DNA of 64,000 nt from Serratia proteamaculans (GTDB lineage Bacteria; Pseudomonadota; Gammaproteobacteria; Enterobacterales; Enterobacteriaceae), in NCBI RefSeq assembly GCF_013337185.1, contig NZ_SWDE01000006.1:62001-126000 (forward strand). The letters run 5' to 3'. The notes under the pieces were generated by a model that ran no database searches, was not told the DNA's origin, and worked only from the letters and a program-made list of their open reading frames with translations. The position numbers and the translations under genes were made by a program. This document shows positions 1-7,890 of the stretch, in pieces (the first letter of the stretch is position 1; every line of letters begins with the position of its first letter).

Positions 1-78
1 CGCAATGTTGACGGCACTGCCCGGGCAGCAATCAGCAGCAACTATTTAGGCGAGGAGCATACAGAGCATGGCCAGTGA
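1..78 (+). CDS. Possible 3' end of the gene upstream of drmB (drmA-like?)
   Basis: Frame 1 is open from the first base of the window to a TGA at 76-78, overlapping the drmB start at 68. The 25 visible residues end in EEHTEHGQ. In DISARM loci the gene before drmB is the helicase drmA, so this may be its C-terminus, but the stretch is too short to recognise. Frame 2 is also open until a TAG at 47-49, so the assignment rests only on the overlap and on the usual gene order. Confidence 0.3.
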   Translation, partial: RNVDGTARAAISSNYLGEEHTEHGQ

Positions 79-1999
79 CATTCGGCTGGGGCAATTGATT
101 GTCCCCTTCGGGCCGGGGAGCATCTATACCGACAAGAACGGTGTACCTAATATAATCTGCGGGCTAGACTTCTGGCATAAACAGATGGATGAGAAAGGCA
201 AGTGGACGGTGGATGAGGCCGCCATGCGCAGGCATGTGATTGACGAGCCTCGACTATCTGCTCTGCTTCAGGTTCCACAATTCCGCCAGCCGCCAGAATA
301 CTGCCGTGACGACCAGAATCCAGGGCTATCGGGGCTGGAAATCCAGACTCACCGCTTTCCTACTTGGTATGTCGACAGCTACAGCGGAAAAATGCGCCGT
401 TTCAGCCTAGATACCCGGAAACTTACCCCGCTCCCAAATGACAAAAAACCAAATTGGCGCCCCGTGCGTTTCATCAGCGTCTGCAGCCAAGGGCATATTG
501 CAGATTTCCCATGGAAAGCTTGGTGTGGATGTACCTGCCCAGGGGATAGCGGACTGGTGCTTAAGGATTCCGGCGGCCCAGACCTGAGGTCCGTTAAAGT
601 CACCTGCTCGATATGCAAGAAATGGAAAACCTTGGCGGGAGCAATGAGCATGGTTCGCGATCCCGACAGTGGCAAAATCGATAAATCCGGACTTAAGTCG
701 GCAGGGATCTTCTGTAGTGGTGAGCGTCCTTGGCTGGGCTTGGCAGCTCAGCCATGCCAAGAACCCCCTGTTGCAGTGCTGATCAACCAGTCGAACATCT
801 ATTTTGGAAAAGTGCTGTCTTCAATCTATCTGCCGAATATGAGCAGCGAACAATGCGTTACTGACATTCAGAAGATACTGAGAAATGATGATCTGGATTT
901 AAGCGTCGTAAAGCTATTTATCCAGCTCGGAATTATCTCGGAAGCACTAAAAAAGCTCCATGAGATCCTGCTCCCCTATTACCCCAGCCTGCCTGATGAC
1001 GCGTTGATAATGCAGGCCATGGACGCTCTCAACCAAGGCAGCTCGCTGGCAGATGGAGGCCCTCAGCCTGTAATGGCAGAATCAGAGTCCCAGAAATACC
1101 GCCGGGCCGAGTACAACGTACTACGCAATGAAGTAGCCCTTGGAGTAGACAACGAACTAAGGGTAATTCCAAGCTTGGTTCCGCTTGGGCTGAAATCTTG
1201 GTTCGGGCGGATCAATCTGGTTGAAAAGCTGCGTGAAACCCGGGTTTTTTGTGGCTTTGACAGACTTATACGGGAAAGGGAGCCGTTGGCTAGCATGCCG
1301 GACTCAGCTATGAACCAGCTTTTCCTTCACCCGCCGGCACCAGAATCCCAGTGGCTGCCTGCTATCAAGAATTATGGTGAAGGTATTTTCGTCGAGTTGG
1401 ATGAGGGCGCCGTCAGCAATTGGCTTGCAGAGAATGCCGAGTGGCTTGCACACCGGCTGGATCAGGCGTTTGTGGCACGCATGGCTGACGAGAAAAACCT
1501 GATGCCACCGCTCCAGAGTAATTACGTTACGCCACAATGGGCTGCCCGATACCTTCTGGTTCACACCTTGGCTCACATCATGATCAATCAGATGGTGTTT
1601 GAATGTGGTTACTCCTCAGCTTCGCTGAAAGAACGCATCTTTGTATCTAGCGATCCAGAGGCACCGATGGCGGCCTTTCTCATTTTCACCGCAGCCGGAG
1701 ATTCGGAAGGTAGTCTGGGCGGGTTGGTTCGTATCGGCCGGCCTAAGCTTTTTGAGCCGATGGTTCTCAGGGCTCTTTCTCGGGCGTCTTGGTGCTCTGC
1801 TGATCCTGTCTGTTCGGAGGATTTGGGTGGGACGGGTTCGCGACGGGTCAACAAAGCAGCCTGCCATGCCTGTGTACTATTGCCGGAAACAGCATGCGAA
1901 ACAGTCAACAGCGGGCTGGATCGTGCTATGGTCATCGGGACGCCGCAGGCACCGCATCATGGATTCCTATCGGAATTGATTAAAGGGGGTTCCATCTGA
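68..1999 (+). CDS. drmB: DrmB-like protein (DISARM component, DUF1998)
   Basis: A 643-residue protein resembling DrmB, the DUF1998 partner of the DrmA helicase in DISARM antiphage systems. Visible hallmarks are an N-terminal IRLGQLIVPFGPGSIYT segment, a Cys-rich region (CGCTC near residue 152 and CSICKK near 180) that could bind zinc, the DUF1998-type block LLVHTLAHIMINQM followed by FECGYSSASLKERI, and a C-terminal CHACVLLPETACE motif. The length suits a full DrmB. An upstream reading frame overlaps its start, suggesting an operon. No DrmC (phospholipase D) gene follows; a terminator at about 2161 closes the unit. Whether the system is complete depends on genes left of the window. Family call is fairly firm; activity is inferred. 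Confidence 0.72.
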   Translation: MASDIRLGQLIVPFGPGSIYTDKNGVPNIICGLDFWHKQMDEKGKWTVDEAAMRRHVIDEPRLSALLQVPQFRQPPEYCRDDQNPGLSGLEIQTHRFPTWYVDSYSGKMRRFSLDTRKLTPLPNDKKPNWRPVRFISVCSQGHIADFPWKAWCGCTCPGDSGLVLKDSGGPDLRSVKVTCSICKKWKTLAGAMSMVRDPDSGKIDKSGLKSAGIFCSGERPWLGLAAQPCQEPPVAVLINQSNIYFGKVLSSIYLPNMSSEQCVTDIQKILRNDDLDLSVVKLFIQLGIISEALKKLHEILLPYYPSLPDDALIMQAMDALNQGSSLADGGPQPVMAESESQKYRRAEYNVLRNEVALGVDNELRVIPSLVPLGLKSWFGRINLVEKLRETRVFCGFDRLIREREPLASMPDSAMNQLFLHPPAPESQWLPAIKNYGEGIFVELDEGAVSNWLAENAEWLAHRLDQAFVARMADEKNLMPPLQSNYVTPQWAARYLLVHTLAHIMINQMVFECGYSSASLKERIFVSSDPEAPMAAFLIFTAAGDSEGSLGGLVRIGRPKLFEPMVLRALSRASWCSADPVCSEDLGGTGSRRVNKAACHACVLLPETACETVNSGLDRAMVIGTPQAPHHGFLSELIKGGSI

Positions 2000-2160
2000 C
2001 TTGCTTTAGCCACTCAGCACAGTAATCCAAGAAAAGGCTATGATTGAAACTGATCTAGGCGGTCCCCTTAAAGTGATGAAGATATAATCTCACATTTTCT
2101 CAACAGTTTAGAGCTATGCCGTGTCCCGCGTTAGCTGTTATCAGCTGAACAATGCACAAT

Positions 2161-2183
2161 GGGGCTCATCGAGCCCCATTTTT
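2161..2183 (+). terminator. Rho-independent terminator after drmB
   Basis: Perfect 7-bp stem GGGGCTC / GAGCCCC with an ATC loop, followed by ATTTTTCTT on the + strand. It lies about 160 bp downstream of the drmB stop and no other + gene comes between. Confidence 0.75.
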
Positions 2184-2596
2184 CTTATCGTAGTCTGAGT
2201 GGACGGCCTACACGTGAACCAGGCTTAGTGCTCAATGGTATTCTCTTTAATTACGAGCCTGTGAACAAGCTTGTGTGGCTCTACCACCGAGCAAAGCATT
2301 AGGAGCAGACCACAACAGGCCAATCCAGCTGGTTTGTGTCACTTCTAATAAGTTTCGGTAGCATTTCTAGTGCTGACTTATCAGTGTAAACATTGCGCTT
2401 AACCTGACTATTCACTTTTAGAAATCTTCCGGCAAACCAACTTCTGCTCTCGCCCAAAGCTGCCTGTCAGAACCTGTTTATCTTAAAAAGTCTTAGAGTG
2501 GGATTTTTTCCGTTTTCCAAACGGCCCCTCTATGGCTGACTCTGGATAAGGCATATTATTAGACAGTCTTTATTGATACCCAATGAAAGAATTCGG
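2184..2596. other. Gene-free stretch
   Basis: About 410 bp between the drmB terminator and the small membrane-protein gene. I see no convincing reading frame, RNA gene or repeat. Confidence 0.5.
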
Positions 2597-2947
2597 ATGA
2601 TGGCATTTGAAGATAAGAAGAAAAAGGCAATAGCCCTGATGGAAGATAAAAATATGTGGCGAAGTAATTATGCGCCACCGATCTTGCGCCTGTTTTGGAA
2701 GTTGGGGGGTAAAATGCCACCTCCACCGCTTGCCCCCTTCTGGCTGAATACGTTGTTCTTCGCCGTCTGGTTTGGCCCGTTATGGGGCATTTTCGTGTGG
2801 TTTAGTAGCTGGAAAAATCAAGACTTCAGCGTATTGTTTGCGGTATTCACGGCCCTCTTTGCCGGTTTGCTGTTTGGTTTATTCATGGCGTTAATCCACT
2901 ATTGGCGTAAGCGGGCCAACAAACTGCCTGACTGGAAGAGTCTCTAA
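2597..2947 (+). CDS. Small inner-membrane protein, DUF6404-like
   Basis: About 116 residues. The start MMAFEDKKKKAI was preferred over an upstream TTG at 2573 because homologues, as I remember them, begin with a similar charged helix. A basic N-terminal helix leads into MWRSNYAPPILRLFWKLGGKMPPPPLAPFW, then two hydrophobic segments separated by SSWKNQDF, and a basic C-terminal tail (YWRKRANKLPDWKSL) that should be cytoplasmic. This matches the enterobacterial DUF6404 family of unknown function. It sits alone between the DrmB-like gene and the P4-like replication module and may be cargo. No function is claimed. Confidence 0.6.
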   Translation: MMAFEDKKKKAIALMEDKNMWRSNYAPPILRLFWKLGGKMPPPPLAPFWLNTLFFAVWFGPLWGIFVWFSSWKNQDFSVLFAVFTALFAGLLFGLFMALIHYWRKRANKLPDWKSL

Positions 2948-2990
2948 CAGGGCAATAATCTAAACGCCAGAAAAAAAAGATTTATAGAAA

Positions 2991-3097
2991 AACTGGTCAC
3001 AGTGTTCACTTTTGTTTTTAGTTGTTTAAAAACAATAAACTAACCAGTGACTAGTTGGTGATAAGTTTGCCCTGACTGGCCACTTACCGTGAACAGT
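2991..3097. repeat. P4 crr-like iteron cluster downstream of alpha
   Basis: Decamers close to the P4 alpha-binding consensus GGTGAACAGA/T: AGTGAACACT on the minus strand at 3001-3010, CGTGAACAGT on the plus strand at 3088-3097, and a weaker AGTGGCCAGT at 3075-3084. P4 needs two such regions, ori1 and crr, for replication. This cluster and the one at 7641-7745 flank the alpha operon. Assignment is by motif and position only. Confidence 0.5.
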
Positions 3098-3177
3098 CAG
3101 ACCCCAAAATGTAAAATACCGGCCTGAGCCAGTGATTGATTGCACAGTCGGTGAGTGACAGTGAGAGATTTCAGGCA

Positions 3178-3202
3178 AAGAAAAGGCCTGCAAAGCAGGC
3201 CT
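3178..3202 (-). terminator. Terminator of the alpha operon
   Basis: Perfect 8-bp stem AGGCCTGC / GCAGGCCT with an AAA loop at 3184-3202. Read on the minus strand it is followed by TTTTC. It lies about 150 bp beyond the alpha stop and no other minus-strand gene comes between. Confidence 0.75.
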
Positions 3203-3350
3203 GAGTAGTCACCGCTACGGGGTTCCCCGGTGTTGGGTGTATGCGGTTTGTACAGAACGACTATAAGCGGCCCCACGCAACAGCGTCCAATGGGTTCGGC
3301 AGATCAATAACCGCGTATTGATCGGCAGAAACGATCGTGACGCTATTTGC

Positions 3351-5684
3351 TCAGCGCATTTCACACTTGGGGAGCCAGTCGGCTTCGCAGTCTTCGCTCA
3401 ATATCAGGTTGGTCTGCATCCCCTGATTGGTCTTGCGTTTTAACAGCGCTATTTCGTACTCACGCAGGGTTTGCGGCACCGCACGCCCGAACGCGGTCAG
3501 ATTCAATGGGTACTTGTGTCCCCGAGCCTCCATGTAAGAGAGGTAAGCGTGATATAGATACTTGCGTGGGTTCGCCGGGGTAATGTTGGCATTACCGATA
3601 TACAGACCGTCAGGCGCACTGACTGCCAGCAGGTAGCCGCAGAAGTCGACCAGCGGATCGGCACTGCGTTTAATCTCCAGCGCTTCGTCGGAGTTCTGTT
3701 GGGCTTCGAGTAATATGCGTGCGTCATTGGGCGCGGCAAAACGCTGCATCAGGTGGCGCACGATCACCGCCAACTCACCGGTGATTTTTGCCAGCAACTG
3801 CGGGTCACGTTCGTTGGCCGGTATCACCTCCGGGAACGGCAAGATCACCCGGCGACGGGAGACACCGCCGCTGCGGTCACTGAATTGCATCGGGTTGTTG
3901 TTTACCGCCAGAATTACCGCCGGAATGTGCGTGGAGTAGGCATCCCGGTATTTCGGATCGATAGCCACCGCATCGCCGCCGGTGATCGCTTTGATGCCCG
4001 CTCCGTCACCGCTCCATTTCTCTTGGTCAGGCAGGATAATCAGCGAGAACCCGACCACAGAGGCGCGTTCCCGTGAGGATTCCAGCGTATCAATGGTGGC
4101 CGACGTGGTGTTGTCTTTCCCCGCCAGCAAGCTGGCTATTGCGGCCATCACGCTTTTACCGCTGCCGCCAGGGCCGGTGACCTCAAGGAACAGTTGCCAG
4201 TCATAGCGGTTCGCCAGAACCATAAACAGCGCGGCAAGAATGCGCGCCTGCTTGTCGGGTTGCTGTCCGGCGGCGCGTGTCAGCCAGCGGCAGAAGTGCG
4301 GGGCGTGGTCGACCAGATTCTCCCCGGCCTTAGGCGGCGTGTAGTCCACGCTGTTGACGGTGCGCAGCCAATGCGTTTTCTGGTGCGCACTGAATTGCCC
4401 AGTGGTGGTATCAAATACCCCGTTACGAAAGCCAATCAGGTGACGTGCCGGCGTGCCCATTTGCGGCACCATCAACCTGAGCGTATCCAGAATGCTGTTG
4501 ATACCCGCCGCTGAGAACGGGGCGCGGATTTTCTGGAACAGCGCGGCAATCTCCCGGCTGAGCACCCGGTACGATAACACCTGCCATGCGCCGTTTTCAT
4601 AGCGGCACAGGTCTTCACCGACCGGTGGCACGGCCAGCAGGTGCTGGTAGTGCTCTGCCAGCAGTTCGGCCTTCTCACTGGCGCTCAGGGCTTTCAGGTC
4701 GGCATCGCTGAGCGTATCAAACGGGCTGGGTTGCTTGGGCTGGCTGAAGGCTGTCAACTGCGCAAGCGTGGCCAGCTTGCCCTGTTGCTGGTATACGTCG
4801 TTCCAGTCGCCTGTTTCTGACGGTAACGCCGGTGTGCCGCCGATCAGTTGCGCGGCCTCGGCGGCGCGGCTCTGGCCGGTGCCGTTTTCGTCATTATCGG
4901 CCGCTAGCAGCAACAGCGCGTCAGGGTAGTGGGTGCGCAACTGCTGCGCCATGGCGGGCAGGTTATTGGCGCTGAGCGCGACACAGACACTTTCCCCGGT
5001 TAGTTGATGCACGGTCAGGCCGGTAGCGTAGCCCTCGGTCAGCCAGATAACGGTATTATCCTGCCCTGGCAGGAAGTGGCAGGCGTCTTTTACCTGCCCC
5101 CCGGGCAACGTGCGCTTGATACCTGCGGCATTGATTAACTGGACGTTAACCACGTCTCCGGCACTGTCGGTCAGGGGTAACAGCAGGTCGCCGGGCTGAT
5201 AAGTGATACCGCCCACGCGCAATGACGGCCCCTGTAATGTCAGGGCGTCAGTGTCCGGCCAACCCTTGGCGGTCAGGTAGGCATTCCCGGCCTGTTGTCG
5301 GGCGCTGGCGAGCAGTTGTCTGGCCTGTTGCGCTGCGTGATACCGTGCCTGTGCTTTGTCCTGCTGTTCCTGTTCGGGATTGTATTCGGGCAAGGTGTTG
5401 CCCGACGGTTCACCTAATACACCAGCCACCTTCACGGCGGCCTCTTTGGTGGTCACGGCCAGTGCCTTTTCGACCAGATTCAGGCCATCGCCACCGCCGC
5501 ACTGGTTGCAAAACCATGTGCCGCGCCCCTGCAGGTTGTCAAAGCGAAAGCGGTCTTTGCCGCCGCAGACCGGGCAGGGCTGTGCCCGGCACCCTGCAGT
5601 AATGTGAATGCCTAGCGCGGGAAGCAAGACCGGCCAGTGGCCGGTCGCAGCACGTGAGGTGTGAGAAACGCTTGATGCGGTCAT
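3351..5684 (-). CDS. P4 alpha-like primase/helicase
   Basis: A 777-residue protein, the size of phage P4 alpha, which initiates, primes and unwinds satellite DNA during replication. The N-terminus carries a primase zinc motif CPVC (37-40) and CNQC (59-62), followed by a TOPRIM-like primase region with LLLAADNDENGTGQS. The C-terminal half is a D5/P4-type superfamily 3 helicase with Walker A GPGGSGKS near residue 505 and downstream ILPDQEKW and VILAVNNNP motifs. It is the last gene of a compact minus-strand operon starting with the AlpA-like gene. Iterons resembling alpha-binding sites lie on both sides. No disruption is visible, so replication could be intact although other parts of the satellite are decayed. 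Confidence 0.92.
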   Translation of the reverse strand: MTASSVSHTSRAATGHWPVLLPALGIHITAGCRAQPCPVCGGKDRFRFDNLQGRGTWFCNQCGGGDGLNLVEKALAVTTKEAAVKVAGVLGEPSGNTLPEYNPEQEQQDKAQARYHAAQQARQLLASARQQAGNAYLTAKGWPDTDALTLQGPSLRVGGITYQPGDLLLPLTDSAGDVVNVQLINAAGIKRTLPGGQVKDACHFLPGQDNTVIWLTEGYATGLTVHQLTGESVCVALSANNLPAMAQQLRTHYPDALLLLAADNDENGTGQSRAAEAAQLIGGTPALPSETGDWNDVYQQQGKLATLAQLTAFSQPKQPSPFDTLSDADLKALSASEKAELLAEHYQHLLAVPPVGEDLCRYENGAWQVLSYRVLSREIAALFQKIRAPFSAAGINSILDTLRLMVPQMGTPARHLIGFRNGVFDTTTGQFSAHQKTHWLRTVNSVDYTPPKAGENLVDHAPHFCRWLTRAAGQQPDKQARILAALFMVLANRYDWQLFLEVTGPGGSGKSVMAAIASLLAGKDNTTSATIDTLESSRERASVVGFSLIILPDQEKWSGDGAGIKAITGGDAVAIDPKYRDAYSTHIPAVILAVNNNPMQFSDRSGGVSRRRVILPFPEVIPANERDPQLLAKITGELAVIVRHLMQRFAAPNDARILLEAQQNSDEALEIKRSADPLVDFCGYLLAVSAPDGLYIGNANITPANPRKYLYHAYLSYMEARGHKYPLNLTAFGRAVPQTLREYEIALLKRKTNQGMQTNLILSEDCEADWLPKCEMR

Positions 5685-5696
5685 TGTTTGGCTCCC

Positions 5697-6035
5697 TCAG
5701 TGCACGGTGGTGTTGCAGGTGACGGCCATCCGGCCACAGCACAGCTCGTCCATCATCTTTTGCCCAAGCGTTGTCAGACGCGGTGGCGCAACCAGAATAT
5801 CCGGCTGCACCATGTCACTGAGCATGGTACAGGCCATGTCCATACCCACCTCAGCGCCATGCTGGCGGACAAAGTAGCCCTCAATGTCCATTGCAATCGC
5901 CATTTGCAACTCATCCAGCGTGTAGCCGGGGGTCACCCGGTAAAAGGCGCAGGTATCGAGATAGGCATGGGCCAATGCACGGCGGTAAACGGCGGTGCGG
6001 ACTTCAACGGGTAAACAAGACTGTGGGGCGTTCAT
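5697..6035 (-). CDS. P4-type small protein, DUF5375-like
   Basis: A 112-residue protein directly upstream of alpha (12-bp gap), overlapping the previous gene by four bases (ATGA). The sequence YRRALAHAYLDTCAFYRVTPGYTLDELQ and the tail PPRLTTLGQKMMDELCCGRMA resemble the DUF5375 proteins found before alpha in P4-like islands. It has no known function and no membrane segment or signal peptide. Translational coupling with its neighbours suggests a role in the replication unit, but that is inference. Confidence 0.65.
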   Translation of the reverse strand: MNAPQSCLPVEVRTAVYRRALAHAYLDTCAFYRVTPGYTLDELQMAIAMDIEGYFVRQHGAEVGMDMACTMLSDMVQPDILVAPPRLTTLGQKMMDELCCGRMAVTCNTTVH

Positions 6036-6295
6036 GCGGCGGAAGCCTCCATGCTGGCGAGAATGTGGGAATCACAGGTTTTTACGACCTGTCCGAGCTG
6101 GTCAGTGAGCACCGCTATGACCGACGCAAAGGCAGCTTTCTGAACGGCATCCGGGCGTTGGCCGGTTGACTCGAGGGTGTCCAGCATGTCGAGGAACAAC
6201 ACGCCGGTAGAATGCGCGTGCTGAAGACGCAGGAAATCAGCATGCGGAATAGGGTAATGGGTTTCACTGTGGAAACGGGCGGCTAGCGTATTCAT
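6032..6295 (-). CDS. Small P4-island protein, unknown
   Basis: An 87-residue soluble protein beginning [21 protein letters not shown]. It overlaps both neighbours by four bases (ATGA junctions), which strongly supports real translation within the alpha operon. Small proteins of this kind are common between the Icd-like gene and alpha in P4-like islands. I recognise no domain. The C-terminal half is predicted helical and Ala-rich. Confidence 0.6.
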   Translation of the reverse strand: MNTLAARFHSETHYPIPHADFLRLQHAHSTGVLFLDMLDTLESTGQRPDAVQKAAFASVIAVLTDQLGQVVKTCDSHILASMEASAA

Positions 6296-6720
6296 GCTAC
6301 CCCCTGCACAGGCAGACGGCCCGCAAACGACAGAATGTAGTCACGCGCCAGCAGGCGGCGAGCGCTGTGCTCGGAATCCGCCACGGTGCGCAGCATGCGC
6401 GGGGTTGCCGTTAGGCTAGTACGGCGAATGGCCGCAAACAGGAAACAGAATTCAGGGTGAGTCGGGGTGAGGGTCGTAGCCATGGTGGCAGCCTCCATTG
6501 AGTAATGGTTATTGCTACCACCGAAGTTCCTACGCTTATGGGTGGTAGCCCAGACGGGGGTAGGAATACCGGCCTCAATGGATACCGGCCAGCCCGAAGG
6601 CTGCCCCGCCTGAGCCACCATTGTTTGATAGCCACAGTAGCATAAATAGCACTGTGCAAAAAATGAGCGCGCAAAGGCTGCGACGAAAAAAAACACGCTC
6701 GGCGCGTGTTGTGTCGCCAT
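6292..6720 (-). CDS. Ash/Icd-like P4-type protein
   Basis: Open frame of 142 residues from ATG at 6720. The C-terminal 63 residues ([21 protein letters not shown] to [10 protein letters not shown]) match the host cell division inhibitor Icd-like proteins of P4-type islands. They have their own ATG at 6483 preceded by a strong GGAGG, so the Icd-like part can be made alone. The upstream part ([30 protein letters not shown]) resembles the phage Ash family. The frame runs through the CI-type immunity RNA region, so transcription into it is probably governed by that RNA. The longest open frame reaches 6849, but residues before 6720 look non-coding. The short 6292-6483 form is the safest minimal gene. 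Confidence 0.6.
   Translation of the reverse strand: MATQHAPSVFFFVAAFARSFFAQCYLCYCGYQTMVAQAGQPSGWPVSIEAGIPTPVWATTHKRRNFGGSNNHYSMEAATMATTLTPTHPEFCFLFAAIRRTSLTATPRMLRTVADSEHSARRLLARDYILSFAGRLPVQGVA
6474..6483 (-). promoter_or_regulatory. Strong internal Shine-Dalgarno and start of the Icd-like product
   Basis: On the minus strand the ATG at 6483 is preceded by AATGGAGGCTGCCACC, an optimal GGAGG at good spacing, inside the longer Ash/Icd frame. It decides that the Icd-like 63-residue product is an independent translation unit. The sequence just upstream is seqC of the immunity region, so RNA pairing could affect this site. Confidence 0.55.
6495..6535 (-). repeat. P4-type immunity repeat seqC
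   Basis: Contains CCATTGAGTAA (6495-6505) and GTTCCTACGC (6526-6535), both shared with the copy at 6717-6742. It is complementary to the inverted copy at 6560-6581. In P4, seqC is the target downstream of the CI RNA where pairing causes premature termination. Confidence 0.6.
6541..6640 (-). ncRNA. P4 CI-type immunity RNA (approximate extent)
   Basis: Read on the minus strand this segment carries CCATTGAGG...ATTCCTAC (6581-6560), which is the antisense of elements in the two flanking copies, seqA and seqC. It lies within a CCGG-flanked hairpin (ACCGGCCTCAATGGATACCGG on the plus strand). The order along transcription, seqA then the inverted seqB then seqC, is that of the P4 immunity region, where a small CI RNA processed from the leader prevents expression of replication genes. 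The exact RNA ends cannot be read from sequence; P4 CI is about 70 nt. Confidence 0.55.
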
Positions 6721-6742
6721 TGAGTAACACGGGTTCCTACGC
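6717..6742 (-). repeat. P4-type immunity repeat seqA
   Basis: CCATTGAGTAACACGGGTTCCTACGC on the plus strand in two blocks (CCATTGAGTAA and GTTCCTACGC). It is a direct repeat of the blocks at 6495-6535 and complementary to 6560-6581. As the upstream copy along minus-strand transcription it corresponds to P4 seqA. Confidence 0.6.
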
Positions 6743-6842
6743 CCGGCTGCCGATTGTGCGACAGCGGGGGGACTATAGCGCAGGGCCGGACGTGGGGGCA
6801 AGCCGTAAGACGCCCACGGACGTTCAATCGATCGCATAGTGA

Positions 6843-7088
6843 TCAACAATCGGTAAGCGGGTCATTGCGGGTATCGGCTCCCGCATCGGTCAAGGGGATC
6901 GGCCCGGCGCGGAATAAACGCGGTTCGGCCAGGTGACTGGCCAGGCGGATCACGCCGTGTTTATCGCTACGGTGTTCCGGCAAGGCAATATCCGGCTGTT
7001 TGCGTTGCAACAGGATGGCTTCTGCGACAAACAGCGCGTCGTTGTCGTTCAGGGTAAAGCTCTGTCGGCCCAGGGTTAACTGCATCAT
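6843..7088 (-). CDS. Small P4-island protein between AlpA and Ash/Icd
   Basis: An 81-residue protein starting [34 protein letters not shown]. Its start overlaps the stop of the AlpA-like gene (ATGATG / TGA), implying translational coupling. Proteins of similar size occupy this place in many P4-like islands, but I cannot name a domain. It is soluble and shows no cysteine motif. The C-terminal third (residues 58-81) is rich in Pro, Asp and Ala. Confidence 0.55.
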   Translation of the reverse strand: MMQLTLGRQSFTLNDNDALFVAEAILLQRKQPDIALPEHRSDKHGVIRLASHLAEPRLFRAGPIPLTDAGADTRNDPLTDC

Positions 7089-7345
7089 GCTGCGGCCCCC
7101 TGATGACGATTGGCGATACGTTCAGCCATCCAGTTTTCGATTTCTGATTCGAGCCATGCCACAGTTTTACCGCCCAGGGAGATTTGGGCCGGGAACTGAC
7201 TGCGGGTCATCATCTCGTAGACGGTAGAGCGTGACAGCCCGGTGGTGTACAGCACTTCCGGCAGGCGAATGAAGCGATCGCGTGGCGTGTAATCAACCGG
7301 GACGGGCGAGAGTGTGGAAGGGGTCTGTATGGCAACTGCAAGCAT
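7085..7345 (-). CDS. AlpA/Vis-type helix-turn-helix regulator
   Basis: An 86-residue AlpA-family protein. The MerR-like winged helix-turn-helix reads FIRLPEVLYTTGLSRSTVYEMMTRSQFPAQISLGGKTVAWLESEIENWM, diagnostic of AlpA and P4 Vis. P4 Vis acts as excisionase and regulates late and int promoters; AlpA activates a cryptic integrase. Here it opens the minus-strand operon that ends with alpha, preceded by GAGG at a usable distance and by the AT-rich iteron region. Likely target sites include the repeats before int, but that is inference. Confidence 0.85.
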   Translation of the reverse strand: MLAVAIQTPSTLSPVPVDYTPRDRFIRLPEVLYTTGLSRSTVYEMMTRSQFPAQISLGGKTVAWLESEIENWMAERIANRHQGAAA

Positions 7346-7640
7346 GGAATGCTACCTCGTTTATACCCGGTGGGATCTCACCGGCGCTGTGTGGGTTCGT
7401 CTGGTAGCGCCCTATTATGTGAATATTTTCCCGGTTGGCAACAAAGTATTGTTGTGTGATTGACTAAGAAATTGTACGTAAAAACAATGAATTGCACTAA
7501 GTTGTATTAGACCATCCTTCCTCCTGCTTCCTCACCTTTATTCAATAGTTTTCAGCAATCAATAAGCGATTTATAAATAGGCAGAAACAGCAAAAATAAA
7601 TCTAACCATGGCTAGCCAGAGAAAAGGTCTTTTTTAGAAA

Positions 7641-7745
7641 AGTGAACAGTAATGAACACTCGGTGATGAGTTTTAGATGAACTGCTCACTACTTTATTTA
7701 CTGATTTATATAACTTTTTAATTAAAGTGAATAGTAGTGAATAGT
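7641..7745. repeat. P4 ori-like iterons
   Basis: Five GTGAACAGT-like decamers in an AT-rich stretch: AGTGAACAGT (7641-7650), AATGAACACT (7651-7660), AGTGAGCAGT on the minus strand (7681-7690), and tandem AGTGAATAGT (7726-7735, 7736-7745). P4 alpha binds GGTGAACAGA/T decamers at ori1. The position between the AlpA and Psu-like genes and the AT-rich context (7480-7760) fit an origin. Motif-based call. Confidence 0.55.
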
Positions 7746-7890
7746 TTTTATAAGAACTAAAATCTCGTTGGTGGTTTTCTCTTCAGATTTTGGGGCTGTT
7801 GTCCTGCGGACAGTCTAACAGGGATGAATGGCGATGTTGTACGGCAGTCAGCAGAATAGCTTCACATTGACTGACACCGGAGATAACTCT

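Noticed and set aside
6411-6827. 138-codon minus-strand frame overlapping Ash/Icd
   Set aside because: Pro/Arg-rich shadow frame; the adjacent frame carries recognisable Ash/Icd sequence and the RNA repeats.
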